Assembly (NCBI GenBank): GCA_036768485.1 | Contig: JAVLUZ010000506.1 | Span: forward strand, 372,001-436,000 | Direction of reading: 5' to 3' | From: Mermis nigrescens | Taxonomy: Eukaryota; Nematoda; Enoplea; Mermithida; Mermithidae | DNA: 64,000 nucleotides | Shown: in pieces, positions 23,780 through 34,672 of the stretch | Numbering within the stretch: position 1 is the stretch's first letter | Layout of the letters: each line of letters begins with the position of its first letter | Translations under genes and position numbers: made by a program | Notes under the pieces: model-generated | Seen by the model: only the letters and a program-made list of their open reading frames with translations | The model's database searches: none | What the model was told of the DNA's origin: nothing

Positions 23780-25665
23780 AAATCAAATAATTTGTGGAGT
23801 GCCATTTTTTTAAAAAATGTTGCACCCAAGCTGTAGATTACAAATCTGACCTTAAAATTTCCTAACACTCAATGCTTGATGCACAAAAATGTAAAGTGTA
23901 CAGGTTTTTCACTCTGTGCATGTTTTCAGCTTATCTAACTTTGGCTTCTGTGCAGTCCAATTGGTTTTATATTGTAGAGGGTTACAATATCTCAAGGATC
24001 AATTTTTTCTCTTTCAACAATACTTCTTTTCTTGATCTGTGATCGTTTTAGTGTAAAGGGTTTATGACAAAGAAAAAAATTTCTTCAGGTACTCTAGTAG
24101 GTGGGACATGCTAATTATGCTTTTAATGTGCCCTCACCTTAGCATTACACATCCTAGTTTATTTTGTTTCTATACACCCAATATTGCATTATTAGCACAA
24201 GTGTAAAGTTTACACTGATAAGCACTTTACTGCCCAGAGCATTTGGTGTCAAACAATTTCTGAATGGCCAATTTCATTTTTGAAAATGTTGCCCCTGAGT
24301 TGTAAATTACAAATGTGACATTAAAATTTCTGTACACTCAATGCTTGTTGCACAAAAGTTTAAAGTATATGGGATTTTTACTCATGGCGTGTCCTAAACA
24401 TTATCTATCTTAATTTTGGTTTCTGTGCAGTCCAATTGGTTTTATAATGATGAGGGATCTGATATCTCGAAACATTAAATTTTTTCTCTTTGAATGCATA
24501 ATTTGTTGATCTGTGATTGTTTTAGTATAAAGGATTTGAGACAAAGAACAAAATTTCTTCAGCTACTCCGCTAAGGGGGGAACTTGCTAATTATGCTTAA
24601 AACGTGCTCTGACCTTAGCATTACAGATCCTAATTTATTTTGTTTATATATATTCAATATTACATTATAAGCACAAGTGTAAAATACACTGAGGAGCACT
24701 TTTCCACCCAGAGCATTCGGTATCAGACAATTTACAGAGGGCTATTTTTTGAAAATGTTGCCTACAAGTTGTAGATTACAAATCTAACCTTAGGATCTTT
24801 TTACACTCAATGGTCATTGCACAAAAGTGTAAATAAAGTATACGGGTTTTTTACTGTTAGTGTGTCCTAGAGCTTTTCTAACTCAATTTTAGTTTCTGTG
24901 CAGTCGAATTAAATTTATAGTGTAGAGGGCATAGGTGTGCAGCACCCAATTCTGGGTGGTGAAAAATTTCTGGAAGGGAGTGAAAAAATTTTCAAAGGTC
25001 AAAAAATGGTTTTAAAAGTGGTCATATGGCGAAAAAAACACCATTTTTCGACATTTCTCATTGAGCACTATCTAATGGCATCAAAAATTGCTAAAAAAGC
25101 AAAAAACATTCTTTCTTGGTGGTATTTCAACTTCTGGGGGGATGCATACCCCCAAACTGCCCCTCACGCCCATGTGTGGTAGAGGGTTACAATATCTGAG
25201 ACTGTAATTTTTTTCTTTGTCAACAATATTTCTTGATGTGATTGTTTTAGTGTAAAGGGTTTGAGACAAAAAACGAAATTTCTCTAGCTACTACTCTAAG
25301 TAGGAGCAACATGCTAATTATGCTTAAGCTGTGCCCTGACATCAGCATTACAGATCATAGTTTATTTGGTTTCTGTACACCCAATATTGCATTATTAGCA
25401 TAAGTGTAAAGTTCACACTGAGAAGCACTTTTCTGCCTGGAGCATTGGGTATCAAACAATTTGGAGTTAGCAATTTCTTTTAAATATTGCCCCTGAGTTG
25501 TAAATTACAAATCTGACCTTTAAATTTCTTTACACTTAATGGTTGATGCACAAAAGTGTAAAGTATATCAGTTTCTTACTGTTAGCAAGTCCTAATGCTT
25601 ATCTAACTCATTTTTGGTTTCTGTGCAGTCCATTTGGTTTTATAATATAGAAGACTTACAATAAT
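23780..25665 (+). repeat. Tandem satellite, ~470-bp unit, about four copies
   Basis: The word 'gcacaaaa.tgtaaa' recurs at 23882, 24351, 24821 and 25549. The spacings are 469 and 470, and the last is 471 once the 257-bp MITE insertion is removed. Each unit also holds TTCTGTGCAGTCCAATTGG and a 'ttagcattacagatcctaattta' type block. Units are ~85% alike by eye. Confidence 0.85.
24930..25178 (-). mobile_element. hAT-like MITE, family B copy inside the 470-bp satellite
   Basis: CATAGGTGTGCAGCACC to GCCCATGTGTG. Perfect duplication GTAGAGGG at 24922-24929 and 25179-25186. Confidence 0.9.
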
Positions 25666-25729
25666 GCAAAAAATACACAATAATGCAAAAGTTCAAGGTA
25701 TGTTTAGCACTTTATAATTTTTCTCACTG

Positions 25730-25880
25730 AAGGGGGTTCAGGGGCTCAGAAATGGGGTAAACCATCATTCATATATGTACCTGACACCAGTTCCGTTGGT
25801 AGTTTCTCCGCCATGGGGGCAGTCCAATGTGCCGGAACCAGGGTTCAGCAAATAGGGCCCATTGGAGTCATTAACCCCAA
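25730..25880 (-). repeat. Inverted unit of the ~179-bp satellite
   Basis: The reverse strand matches the satellite units at 28150-29215 (GAACCCTGGTTCCGGCAC, GGACTGCCC..GGCGGAGAAAC, CCATTTCTGAGCCCCTGAA). It lies on the other side of the GC-rich hAT element and in opposite orientation. Confidence 0.8.
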
Positions 25881-26477
25881 CCCCGTTTTCTTTTTTTCTG
25901 GGGGTTGGGGCAGAGCCCTGCGCGGGCCGAAATTTTCTGACCCGCCCCACCCCGCCAAGAAAGAAATAAAGCCCGCCCCGCCCCGCAGCTCCCTTAGACC
26001 CGCCCCGCCAGTAATGTTACAAAAATTAGGCCCGCCCCGCTCCGCCCCACAAAATTTTTTCATGTACTCTATGTATCCATTTCTGGTCGAAAAGAGCCAG
26101 AATGCAAGAAGATAAAGAACCGGACAATGAGTGATACAAAATCTTCAATGTAAATGAGTGCAATGCAATTTTGTAAATTGAATAAGAGCTAATGTCTTAC
26201 AGCAATAAACTTTATTGGAACAACAATGATGTTACTGTGATAGGTGTAGTTAGATATGTAGGTAAGCTGCAAAAGGCATAATCTTGCACTGCTGATTGCT
26301 CAAATTCTGAGGGGGTCTGATGAGGCGAAATCGCCAAAACTAGCACAACAAAATTAATTTTGGGGGTCTGCTGGATCCCAGGGGACAACCCAGATCCCAA
26401 TGCTCGTCATTACTCAAATCTTATAGGTGATAGTCTTCCTTATGTGAGGACGTAGTGTGTACCTACATATATGTAGG

Positions 26478-26745
26478 CATAGGTGGGCAGCATCGAATTC
26501 TGGGGGGGGAATTTCTGGGGGGTGAAAAATTTTTAAAGGTCAAAAAATGGTCTTAAAAGTGGTTGTATGGCAAAAAACACCATTTTTCGACATTTCTCAT
26601 GAAGCACTATCCAATGGCATCAAAAAATTGCTTAAAAAGCAAAAACAAATTTTTCTGGGGGTATTTTGATTTCTGGGGGAGTATTTAAACTTCTGGGGGG
26701 TGCATGCCCTACCAAACTCTCCCCCTCCCCCCATGCCCACGTGTG
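26478..26745 (-). mobile_element. hAT-like MITE, family B copy inside the GC-rich hAT
   Basis: CATAGGTGGGCAGCATC to GCCCACGTGTG. Perfect duplication TATGTAGG at 26470-26477 and 26746-26753. Confidence 0.9.
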
Positions 26746-26773
26746 TATGTAGGTACCTGCCTACCTATATATA

Positions 26774-27571
26774 CAGGGTGTTTCAAAAAAAACGAAACCC
26801 ATATCAGACCTTGTAACTTCGAAGCGAATCACTCAATTCGAATGTAACTTGCTTTAATCAATAGATAAAAACCTTCATAATTATCTTGGAAAGTTTCGTT
26901 TTCGCAGCTTTATTTGTTCTTGTACAACGCGCATTTGGGTAAAAGTCGTTTTTTTCATTAAATACAATGTGTCGTAAGAAATGAATATGTTTTTGCGACG
27001 TTGTAGCTTTAGATCGAGTGAACATTTTAGAATACAGTTTGCTTCAAACAGAAGCTCATTTATCTAGCTAGTTGCCTCTAAATTTTAGTTTTATTTTGCT
27101 TGTTGGTTCAAGAGCTATTGAGCTTTTGCCTAAGGTCACTCCCTCGGCGATTGAGCCAGCAATGACAAAATAAGCAGCGAGTTGCTTGCGCTTGTGAATG
27201 ACATAAGGAATAACATTTGGCGAAAGCTCAATAACTCTCGAAACAATTAGCGAAATAGTACGAAAATTCACAGGCTAACAGCTAGACAAACAGGCTTTTG
27301 AATAGAGCAGATCGTATTCTAAAATGTTGACTCGATTAAAAGCTACAACGTTGCAAACACATGATTTATTTCTAAACACGCATTGTATTTAATGAAAAAA
27401 ACGACTTTTACAATTGCGCGTTGCACTAAGAACAGAGCAAGCTACGGATACGAAACTTATCAAGTTTCTTACAAAGGTTTTTGTCTATAGTTTAAAACAA
27501 TTTGCATTGAAATTGAGCAAGCCGTTGGGAAGTTACAAGGTCAAATATGGGTTTCGTTTTTTGAAACACTG
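26774..27571. mobile_element. Mariner-like foldback element, ~290-bp inverted arms
   Basis: 798 bp flanked by TA. The left end CAGGGTGTTTCAAAA and the right end read inward (CAGTGTTTCAAAAAACGAAA) begin arms of roughly 290 bp at about 80% identity by eye, including a nearly identical core AAAAGTCGTTTTTTTCATTA. The short central part has no transposase. Short ORFs are shadows of the arms. Confidence 0.8.
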
Positions 27572-27923
27572 TATATATGTAAGCTTATGCATGGTAAAGC
27601 TGGATTATTGCAATTTGTATTATTTTAACAACCCCCCATGTGTTCAATTTCATTAAGTATTTATTCAAAGGATGAGCAGCAGAGCATTACTTAGAACTAT
27701 AGTCTATTTCGCAAAACCTTGTGCATGGAAATCAATTTCGCGCACGTATCCTTTTGCACAACAAAAATTTGAAAAAAGAAAGGCCCGCCCCGCCCCGCCA
27801 AAATTTTTAGAAAATAAAGCCCGCCCCTGCCCCGCCAGCCATGTGATCCGTCCCGCAAAAGCCCGCGCGGGCCTGCGGGGCGGGGCGGGCCGGACCCGCC
27901 CCGCGCAGGGCTCTGGGTTGGGG

Positions 27924-28149
27924 TAAAAATTTTTGAAAGGTCAAAAAATGGTCTTAAAAGTGGTCATATGGCAAAAAAACACCATTTTTTGATGTTTCTC
28001 ATCAAGCACTATTTATTGGCATCAAAAAATTGCTAAAAAAGCAAAAAAAATTTTAAAAATTGAATTCTGGGAGGGAGGTATTTTGATTTTTGAGGGTGTT
28101 TCAACTTCTGGGGGTGCATACCCACCAAACCCCCCACGCTCATGTGTGG
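27924..28149 (-). mobile_element. hAT-like MITE, family B, left end lost at the GC-rich hAT
   Basis: Family B sequence runs from the right border of the GC-rich hAT to CTCATGTGTG, followed by GTGTTGAC. The expected CATAGGTGGGCAGC start is not found left of the hAT, so a deletion or rearrangement accompanied the nesting. Confidence 0.65.
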
Positions 28150-29215
28150 TGTTGACCCTTATGGGTGCTACTTGTGAAACCCGGTTCCAGCACTTTGGAC
28201 TGCCCAAAGGGCGGAGAAACCCTTGATGGAACCAGGATCAGCTAAATATATGAATAATGAGGTACTCTGTTTCTGAGCCCCTAAACCCCCTTCAGTGACT
28301 AAAATTTTGTCGGGAACCGGGCAGGGAGTTTGACCCTTATGGGTTGGAAGCAGGGTCAGCTACATATATAAATAATGGGGTACCCCATTTCTGGGCCCCT
28401 AGACCCCCTTCTGCCAGAAACGGTGTTGGGGGGTGTTGAGCCTGATAGGCCCTAATTGTGGAACTCCGGTTCCGGCACTTAGGGCTGCCCTAGGGTGAGG
28501 AAACCCTCAATGGAACCGGTTTTAGCTATTTATCTGAATGATGGGGTACCCCATTTTCAGGCCCCTGAAACCCCTTCAGTCAGTAAAATTTTGCCAGAAA
28601 TGGGGTTGGGGTGTTGACCCTGATAGGCCCTACTTGGGGAACCCCCGGTTCTGTCACTTTGGACTGCTCGCAGGGCAGAGAAACCCCCAAGAGGAGCGAG
28701 GTCAGCGTCTCATGTGAATAATTATGTACCCCTTTCTGAGCCCCTAAATCCCCTTCAGTGAGAGTAATTTTGCCAAAAATGGGGTTGAATGTGTTGACTC
28801 TGATGCGCCCTACTTGGGGAACACCGTTTCCGGCATTTCAGATCAGGCCCAGGGCAGAGATACCCCCAAATGCAACTGGGTCAGCTACATATATGTATCA
28901 TGGGGTACCCCATTTACGAGCCCCTGACACTCCTTCAGTGAGAGAAATTTTGCCGGAAACGGAGTTGGGATGTTTACCCTGATGTGTCCCACTGGCTGAA
29001 CCATGGTTCTGACACTTTTGAATGCCACCAGGGCGGAAAAACCCCTGACAGAACCGGGGTCAGCTTTATTTATGAATAATGGGGTACCCCATTTCCGAGC
29101 CTCTAAATACCCCTTCCATATGTAAAATTTTGCTAGAAACGAGGTTGGGGGTGTTGATCCTGATATGCCCTACTTGGGAACCCCGGTACTGGTGCTTTGG
29201 ATTGTTTCTGTTTCC
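28150..29215 (+). repeat. Tandem satellite, ~179-bp unit, about six copies
   Basis: The word 'gttgaccctgat' recurs at 28435, 28613, 28793, 28972 and 29153 (spacings 178, 180, 179, 181). A shortened unit lies at 28328. Each unit holds 'ccggttccggcactt', 'gggtaccccattt' and 'cccttcagt'. Units are relatively GC-rich. ORFs here are by-products of the repeat. Confidence 0.85.
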
Positions 29216-29654
29216 AGCATCTACCCATTGTTTCCGTTTCCGACTTTTGCCCACTGTTTCCATTTCTGCTTACGGATTTCACCCAACATTTCCGTTTACA
29301 GGTTTTACCCACGCTTTAAATTATGCTACAAGAACGCGATTGAAAAACCCTTCCTTGCTTTGTAGCTACAGTGAGATCTAGCGACCTACAGTACATAAGA
29401 AAGAAGGATTACTGTAGTCTCCAAAAACATTCACTGGAAAAAGCTCTTGCTTAGATCGGTATCACTCCAACTTACTTAGGTTGATATACAGGCAGTAGTT
29501 TGGGCTGCACATCATAGGGTTTAAACAATCGTTTTCTTTTCTTTTCTTGTATTACTAAAACTTGAATGCGTCTAAATGTATTTTAAGTCAAACCTGCATT
29601 TTGGATTACATGCTAACTTATGTACAAACTTTATCATTTTAAGCAAGATAAATT
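29216..29654. other. No gene seen
   Basis: Starts with a pyrimidine-rich 'ttccgtttc' tract (29205-29300), then unremarkable AT-rich sequence. Confidence 0.35.
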
Positions 29655-29805
29655 CCTATCAAAAAGATAAAGATAAAGGTGGCCTGTGGTTTTTTCAAAA
29701 GATAAAGATAAAGATAAAATAAAGAAATTGTCAAGATAAAGATAAAGATATCTTTATCTTTATCTTTATCTTGCTAAAAAGATAAAGATAAAGATATCTT
29801 TTACA
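29655..29805. repeat. AAAGAT/ATCTTT palindromic microsatellite
   Basis: Runs of (AAAGAT)n meet (ATCTTT)n twice, giving strong hairpins. The right edge 'gatatcttttaca' resembles the AAAAGATC ends of the hAT element at 15672, so this may be a decayed hAT end with its own subterminal repeat. No duplication was found. Confidence 0.6.
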
Positions 29806-30221
29806 ACATAAGTCATAATGCGCATATTCAACAATTAGCAACGATATTTAAACACAAGTATATGATGAATCGGTCATGAGATTCTGTTACATGGGAAGCT
29901 AGCTTGAGAAAAGTCTCAAAGTTGAATACCAAGAAAGTTTCTTTTTTATATATACTTTATATTAAATACAGGAATTGATATTGGTTTTGAATAACACATT
30001 ACAAATTTGTAGGTTGATTGGAGTCTTAGAATTTCTACAAAAATTCCTTTCATCATAAGACACAAAAGCGCATACTTTTATAGTAGTGATAAATGAATAA
30101 TTCTCAATAAAGTAACTTTGTCACACTCTATTCCGCTCAAATAAAACCTCTTGTTCTCACAGCAAACTAAATAAGTATAAAATCATTCATCCAAGTTTGA
30201 CAGCTGGCTGTGTATCAGTGG
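29806..30221. other. No gene seen
   Basis: AT-rich sequence with no ORF or repeat end recognised. Confidence 0.35.
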
Positions 30222-31699
30222 CTATGGCAAAAGCGGCAAAAATGTTTGCAAAGCAAAGCAATCAAGCCAACGTCTAGCAGTAGCTGGGGTAACGACAATA
30301 AGGCTATTATTGCAATGTTGTGGCTTGTTGGTAACACTGACTGTTGAATCCTTGCACTTGCTGACGCTGGTTGCTGAACCCTTGCGCCTGTTGACACTGG
30401 TTGCCTCCTTGTGCCTCAATTTGGTACTGCAGGGCCTGACGGATGCGTCTCTCCTTGTCTTGCATTTCTTGGGGCGGTAACACAAAGGCACTGTGCAGAT
30501 TCGAAAGCCAGGCGTCAAAAACTGCATGTAGAGCTCATTCCAGGTATTAACACTTAAATCAGCGAAATGGCCATGAAACTTGTCTATCATTTCCCGAATC
30601 AGAATTTGACGTTTTGCATACAAACATCCATGATGACCTTAACTGGCAACACAGGTTGCGACACGGGTTGCTGAAGTAAAGCAGCTGGTTTCCTAAAAGA
30701 ATCTGTTGAAGTTAACACAGCATTATCCAACTTATTTCCAGGAATTGGATCTGTATTTGTAGTGGCATCTTGATACATAACTTTCAGGCCACATTTTAAG
30801 AGCATGTTCCAATTTATTAGATTTTGCCCCTCATGTTCTTTAGATTCAGCAGAAAAATAGATTAATTCTTCCGGATGCTGATCAAGTAACACGCACATAG
30901 TAATATGTTATAACAGAATGCATCACTACATGCATAGCATCATCTTCATCGAACAAATTATTTACCATGTCTAATTTAAAGATTTGCTCTGCAATTGCAG
31001 CTAAGTCAATTTCAACATTGTAAATAAGACTTAGCAAAACATCAAAATTTTTCAAAAGCACACAGAATATCAAACATGTCTAAGTCAACTGTAATGTTTC
31101 TGATTGAAGAATCAATATTTCTGAGAGATTCAGAAAATTTAAATCTAATGAGGCTAACATTTTTATTGAAGAAAATGTTGTTCAAAAGGCGTAGAATGCC
31201 TCCAAGAGCTTTTGAATCAAAAAACAGCATAAATTGTCCTGGCATAGTAGCACTAAAATGGCTTTGCAGAATGGACCCAATTTTTGTTTTCTGTCCAAAA
31301 CTGCTTGTTCCTCAGTGTCTGGAACTAAACCTGCTTCATTTTCTGGTACTGCTGCATTATTCTAAGACACGCTGGTACTGTTCCTTATTCTAACACATGG
31401 TGGTACTGTTCCTATTTGTCTTGGTGAAGTAATCTACGGTACTTATCGTAAACATATTTTTAATACAGTTGTCTCTTCCCAATAAATTGCATGCCAATTC
31501 AACCTGCAGATTGTCAGGGACGCGCTGAATTTTGAAATTGCCCGGTTTTTGCTGGAACTGATTGATCCAATCATCTACCAGGGTTGTAGGGATACTACTC
31601 TGAGTGCTCTATTTCTCACATCGCCAGTCAGTGTCCCTTGGCTGATCTCCAGACTCGGAATTGCTGGTACTGGATTTGTGGGATTGATCAGAAGCCATA
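30222..31699 (-). pseudogene. Unidentified ~450-500-codon reading frame 3' of the element 1 integrase
   Basis: Starting at about 31699 (MASDQSHKSSTSNSESGDQP) the minus strand reads, with a few stops and frame changes, through helical segments: DDWINQFQQKPGNFKIQRVP, ALGGILRLLNNIFF, IDLAAIAEQIFKLDMVNNLF and LLDQHPEELIYFSAESKEHE. It ends in a basic Ser/Thr/Lys-rich tail near 30222. There is no membrane segment. The low-complexity N-terminus, helical middle and basic end would suit a nucleic-acid-binding gag or nucleoprotein-like protein. It lies about 180 bp after the integrase stop on the same strand. It could be a 3' gene of element 1 or the start of another truncated element. Confidence 0.4.
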
Positions 31700-31882
31700 C
31701 TATATAAACAATTTATATACTAAATGTACATACATAATAATGTATAGAGACAAAGATATAATTATTATTGATTTTTAAGTGGTTGCAGTCTAATATTATA
31801 AGGAATTTGAAAATTTTTTCTGAATTTGTGGTTTTGTTAAATATTTGAAAATCCGCAATTCAGAGTCTGCAACTGGAATTGG

Positions 31883-33150
31883 CTATTTTCTAGTTATTTT
31901 TAAGCAATTTATGTCGATGCTCTCCGGAGGTTTTTGATCTTTTTGAATTACAACATTAGGGTACTGAACTTTAAAGACATTGAATGGACCTTCCCATGGA
32001 TGTGTAAACTTCTTAGTTTGACCTTGCATAATGGGAGAATTATGCTTAAATACTGTATCACCAACAGAGATATCAATATTTTCAGACTTTTTGTCAAAGT
32101 AAAATTCTTGATTTTCTTGAGCATGTTTGATATGTTCTCGAGCTAAGGACCATGCATTGTAGATATGACTTTTAAAATTAGTAAGATAATTATCTGAATC
32201 AATCAAATATCTGCTTGGTTTATTTGTAAAGACAGTTTCAACTGGAAAATTTGCCTATCTACCATAGAGTAGGAATAAGGTACTGTACTTAGTTGAACCT
32301 TGACGGGAAGTATTATAAGCAAAAGTGGCTAAGGGCAGAAATTGATCCCAATCATTATGTTCAGAATTTAGCGTACATAGATAAAATATTACATAATGTT
32401 TTGTTCAAACGCTACTACTAAACCCTCTGTCTAGGGGTGAACAATTGAGGTATTTATTTTTCTTGTATCACAAATTTTACAGATTTCTGAGATAACTTGT
32501 AAAAGTAAATTCATGCCTTGGTCCAATAAGAGTTGCCTAGGGGCTCCATGGTGCAGAATCACCTCATTAACTAAAGCATGGGCAGTTTGTTCAGCTGTAG
32601 CATGCAAAAGTGGGACTGTTAGTGCAAAATTTGGTGAGATAATCAGCTAAAACGATTATGTACCTATTTCCTTTCAAAGTTAATGGTAAAGGACCTAAGA
32701 TGTCCACAGCAACATGGTCAAAAGGACCTTCAACAGGTATAGGAAGTAAGGATGCTTTATTTCGATGTGGTGGTGATTTTTTAGTAAGACATTGCATGCA
32801 TTCAACGCAGTATTGTTTAACATCTGAGTAAAGCTGAGGCCAGTAATATTTTTCTCGAATTCGTGCATATGTGTATAGAAATCCCAGGTGCCCAGCTAAG
32901 ATATCATCATGAAAAGCGTGTAAAATTTCTGCGCGCATTTGTTCACAAACTACAACAAGATTCAGAGGAGTCTTTTTATTAGGAGGTCCATGGTAGCAGA
33001 GAATATCCTCAGAATAAGTAAAGCTTTCATGCAACAAAATAGTGTTTCTGGCTTCATTTATATTGTCCGGCAATTCTTGTTTTACGAGTGTTTTGCTCAA
33101 AAATTATCATGTGAAAAAGCTTATTTTTGTGAGCTACATGAAAAGCAATG
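31883..33150 (-). pseudogene. Element 1 integrase
   Basis: The frame at 33100-32591 holds the HHCC zinc domain (HDDILAGHLG, then YWPQLYSDVKQYCVECMQCL) and the start of the DDE core (VAVDILGPLPL). After frame changes, 32206-31883 encodes the C-terminal domain (SVGDTVFKHNSPIMQGQTKK, then WEGPFNVFKVQYPNVVI). This inserts element cDNA into the host genome and is typical of Ty3/Gypsy-like elements. Stops and frameshifts between 32590 and 32210 make it inactive. Confidence 0.85.
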
Positions 33151-33340
33151 AATGCAAGACAGCGCATCTACATTACCATGGTTTTTCCCAGGTCTATGTT
33201 TTATGTCCAATTCATATTCTTGAAGAGCGAGTCTCCAATGCAGACGGATTTGGCTTCTTAAATATGTACTGTAGAGCTGCATGATTGGTTATTACAGTAA
33301 TTTTTTTGTTGAAGCAAATAGGGTCGGAAGTCGGAAGTGT

Positions 33341-34073
33341 TCAATTGACCCAAACCATGGCTAAAGCCTCTAATTCAAAAACTGGATAATTTTGTTCACT
33401 ATATTTTAGACTTCTGCTAATATCCATGATAGGGTGATCAAAACCATCTCGTTCTTGAGCTAAAATTGCGCCCATGCCTTTTTCAGATGCATCAGTTTGA
33501 ACTATGAATGGCTGTGAGAAATCCGGATAAATCAAAATAGGTGCTGAGAAAAGAGACGTTTTTAGTTGTTCAAAAGACTTTTGGCATTCAGTTGTCCACA
33601 GAAATTTAGCATTTTTTTGTAATAATGCATACAGAGGACTAGCAATATCAGAAAAATTCATTATAAAATGTCTATAATAACATGACAGACTGAGAAAGCT
33701 TTTTAATTTTTCAACAGAAGTAGGTACTGCAAAATCTTTGATTGATCGATCTTTCCAGGATCTGGCCAAATTCCCTTTGCCAAAAACAACATATCCTAAA
33801 TAAGAAAAACTAGTTTGAGCAAATTTGCATTTTTCAAATCTTAATTTTAGACCAGCTGTATCTGGTTTAGTCAAAACAAGCAAAATGCGTTCTAAGTGTT
33901 GAGCAAAAGTGGAACTGAAAATCAGAATGTCGTCTAAATAAACTAAACAGATGTCCCACTGCAGGCCAGTCAGTAATAAGTTCATGAGTTGCTGAAAACT
34001 TGCAGGAGCGTTACATAAACCAAAAGGCAAAACATTGAATTCAAATGAACCATTGTAAGTCATGAAAGCAGTC
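33341..34073 (-). pseudogene. Element 1 reverse transcriptase (3' half) and RNase H
   Basis: Open for 240 codons. It contains LPFGLCNAPASFQQLMNLLL and the active-site CLVYLDDILIFS. The connection region follows (VEKLKSFLSLSCYYRHFIMN), then RNase H (QPFIVQTDASEKGMGAIL). The open frame begins exactly where the Harbinger transposon interrupts the gene. The other half of the reverse transcriptase resumes at 39529. The YLDD motif is present, so decay here is mostly by insertion. Confidence 0.9.
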
Positions 34074-34672
34074 TTAGGCCCATATTCACAGAGGCGGGCT
34101 AGCGCTAGCCCAAGCTAAGTAGATGACTCTAGCCCGGACTAAGTTCTTAGCCCGTATTCACAAAGGCAGGCTAACTTAGCCCGGGCTAAATATTTCCACA
34201 TTTCAGCCTGCAATTTCAGCTCTGCTCGGAGGAGGACTAAATCTCGGGCTAAATAATTTTTTCAATGGTGTATTCTATTATTCCAGGTCACGCTACTTTA
34301 TGATGGAACTTATTCAATTCTTCAATGATGTCGATGCAATATATGATATTCAAAATGAACAAATTGTTCAAAAACCTATTAGGAATGAACATTACCCATT
34401 CCACGCTTTTGATGATCAGAAGTTACGGCAATGCTACAAATTATCAAAGGATATGGCTGCTGAACTCATAAATTTGCTGGAGCCACAGCTTAAATCAGCA
34501 ACTTACCAAAATGATCTGGTGCCACCATATTTAAAGGTAAAAGTTAACATCAGCAATTTATTCATTGTATGCAATTTTGAATCAAATTTTAATAGTAACA
34601 GTTTTACAGCTCATGATAGGAGGTATAACTAGACGGACAAATCTGCAGTTGCTGCTGCTGTTGTTCAAGCAT

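Larger units (their letters stand above)
25911..27915. mobile_element. GC-rich hAT element with CCCGCCCC subterminal arrays
   Basis: 2005 bp. Both ends read CAGAGCCCTGCGCGGG inward (a 16-bp perfect inverted repeat) and are flanked by perfect 8-bp duplications GGTTGGGG (25903-25910, 27916-27923). Each end carries 100-150 bp of degenerate CCCGCCCCGCC repeats in opposite orientation. No transposase is seen. Inside are a family B MITE and a mariner-like foldback. Confidence 0.88.

Noticed and set aside
23780..25665. Regularly spaced repeats considered as a CRISPR-like array
   Set aside because: Units are ~470 bp with no short repeat/unique spacer pattern, and the sequence is clearly eukaryotic satellite DNA.
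25813..26115. Long Pro/Ala/Arg-rich ORFs in a GC-rich block, which could pass for a CpG-island exon
   Set aside because: The block is the CCCGCCCC array at the end of a hAT element bounded by 8-bp duplications. ORFs open in several frames at once, as expected for a repeat lacking AT-rich stops.
29079..29381. 100-codon ORF over the GC-richer tandem repeat
   Set aside because: It follows the ~179-bp satellite unit and changes frame with unit length. No conserved reading frame across units.
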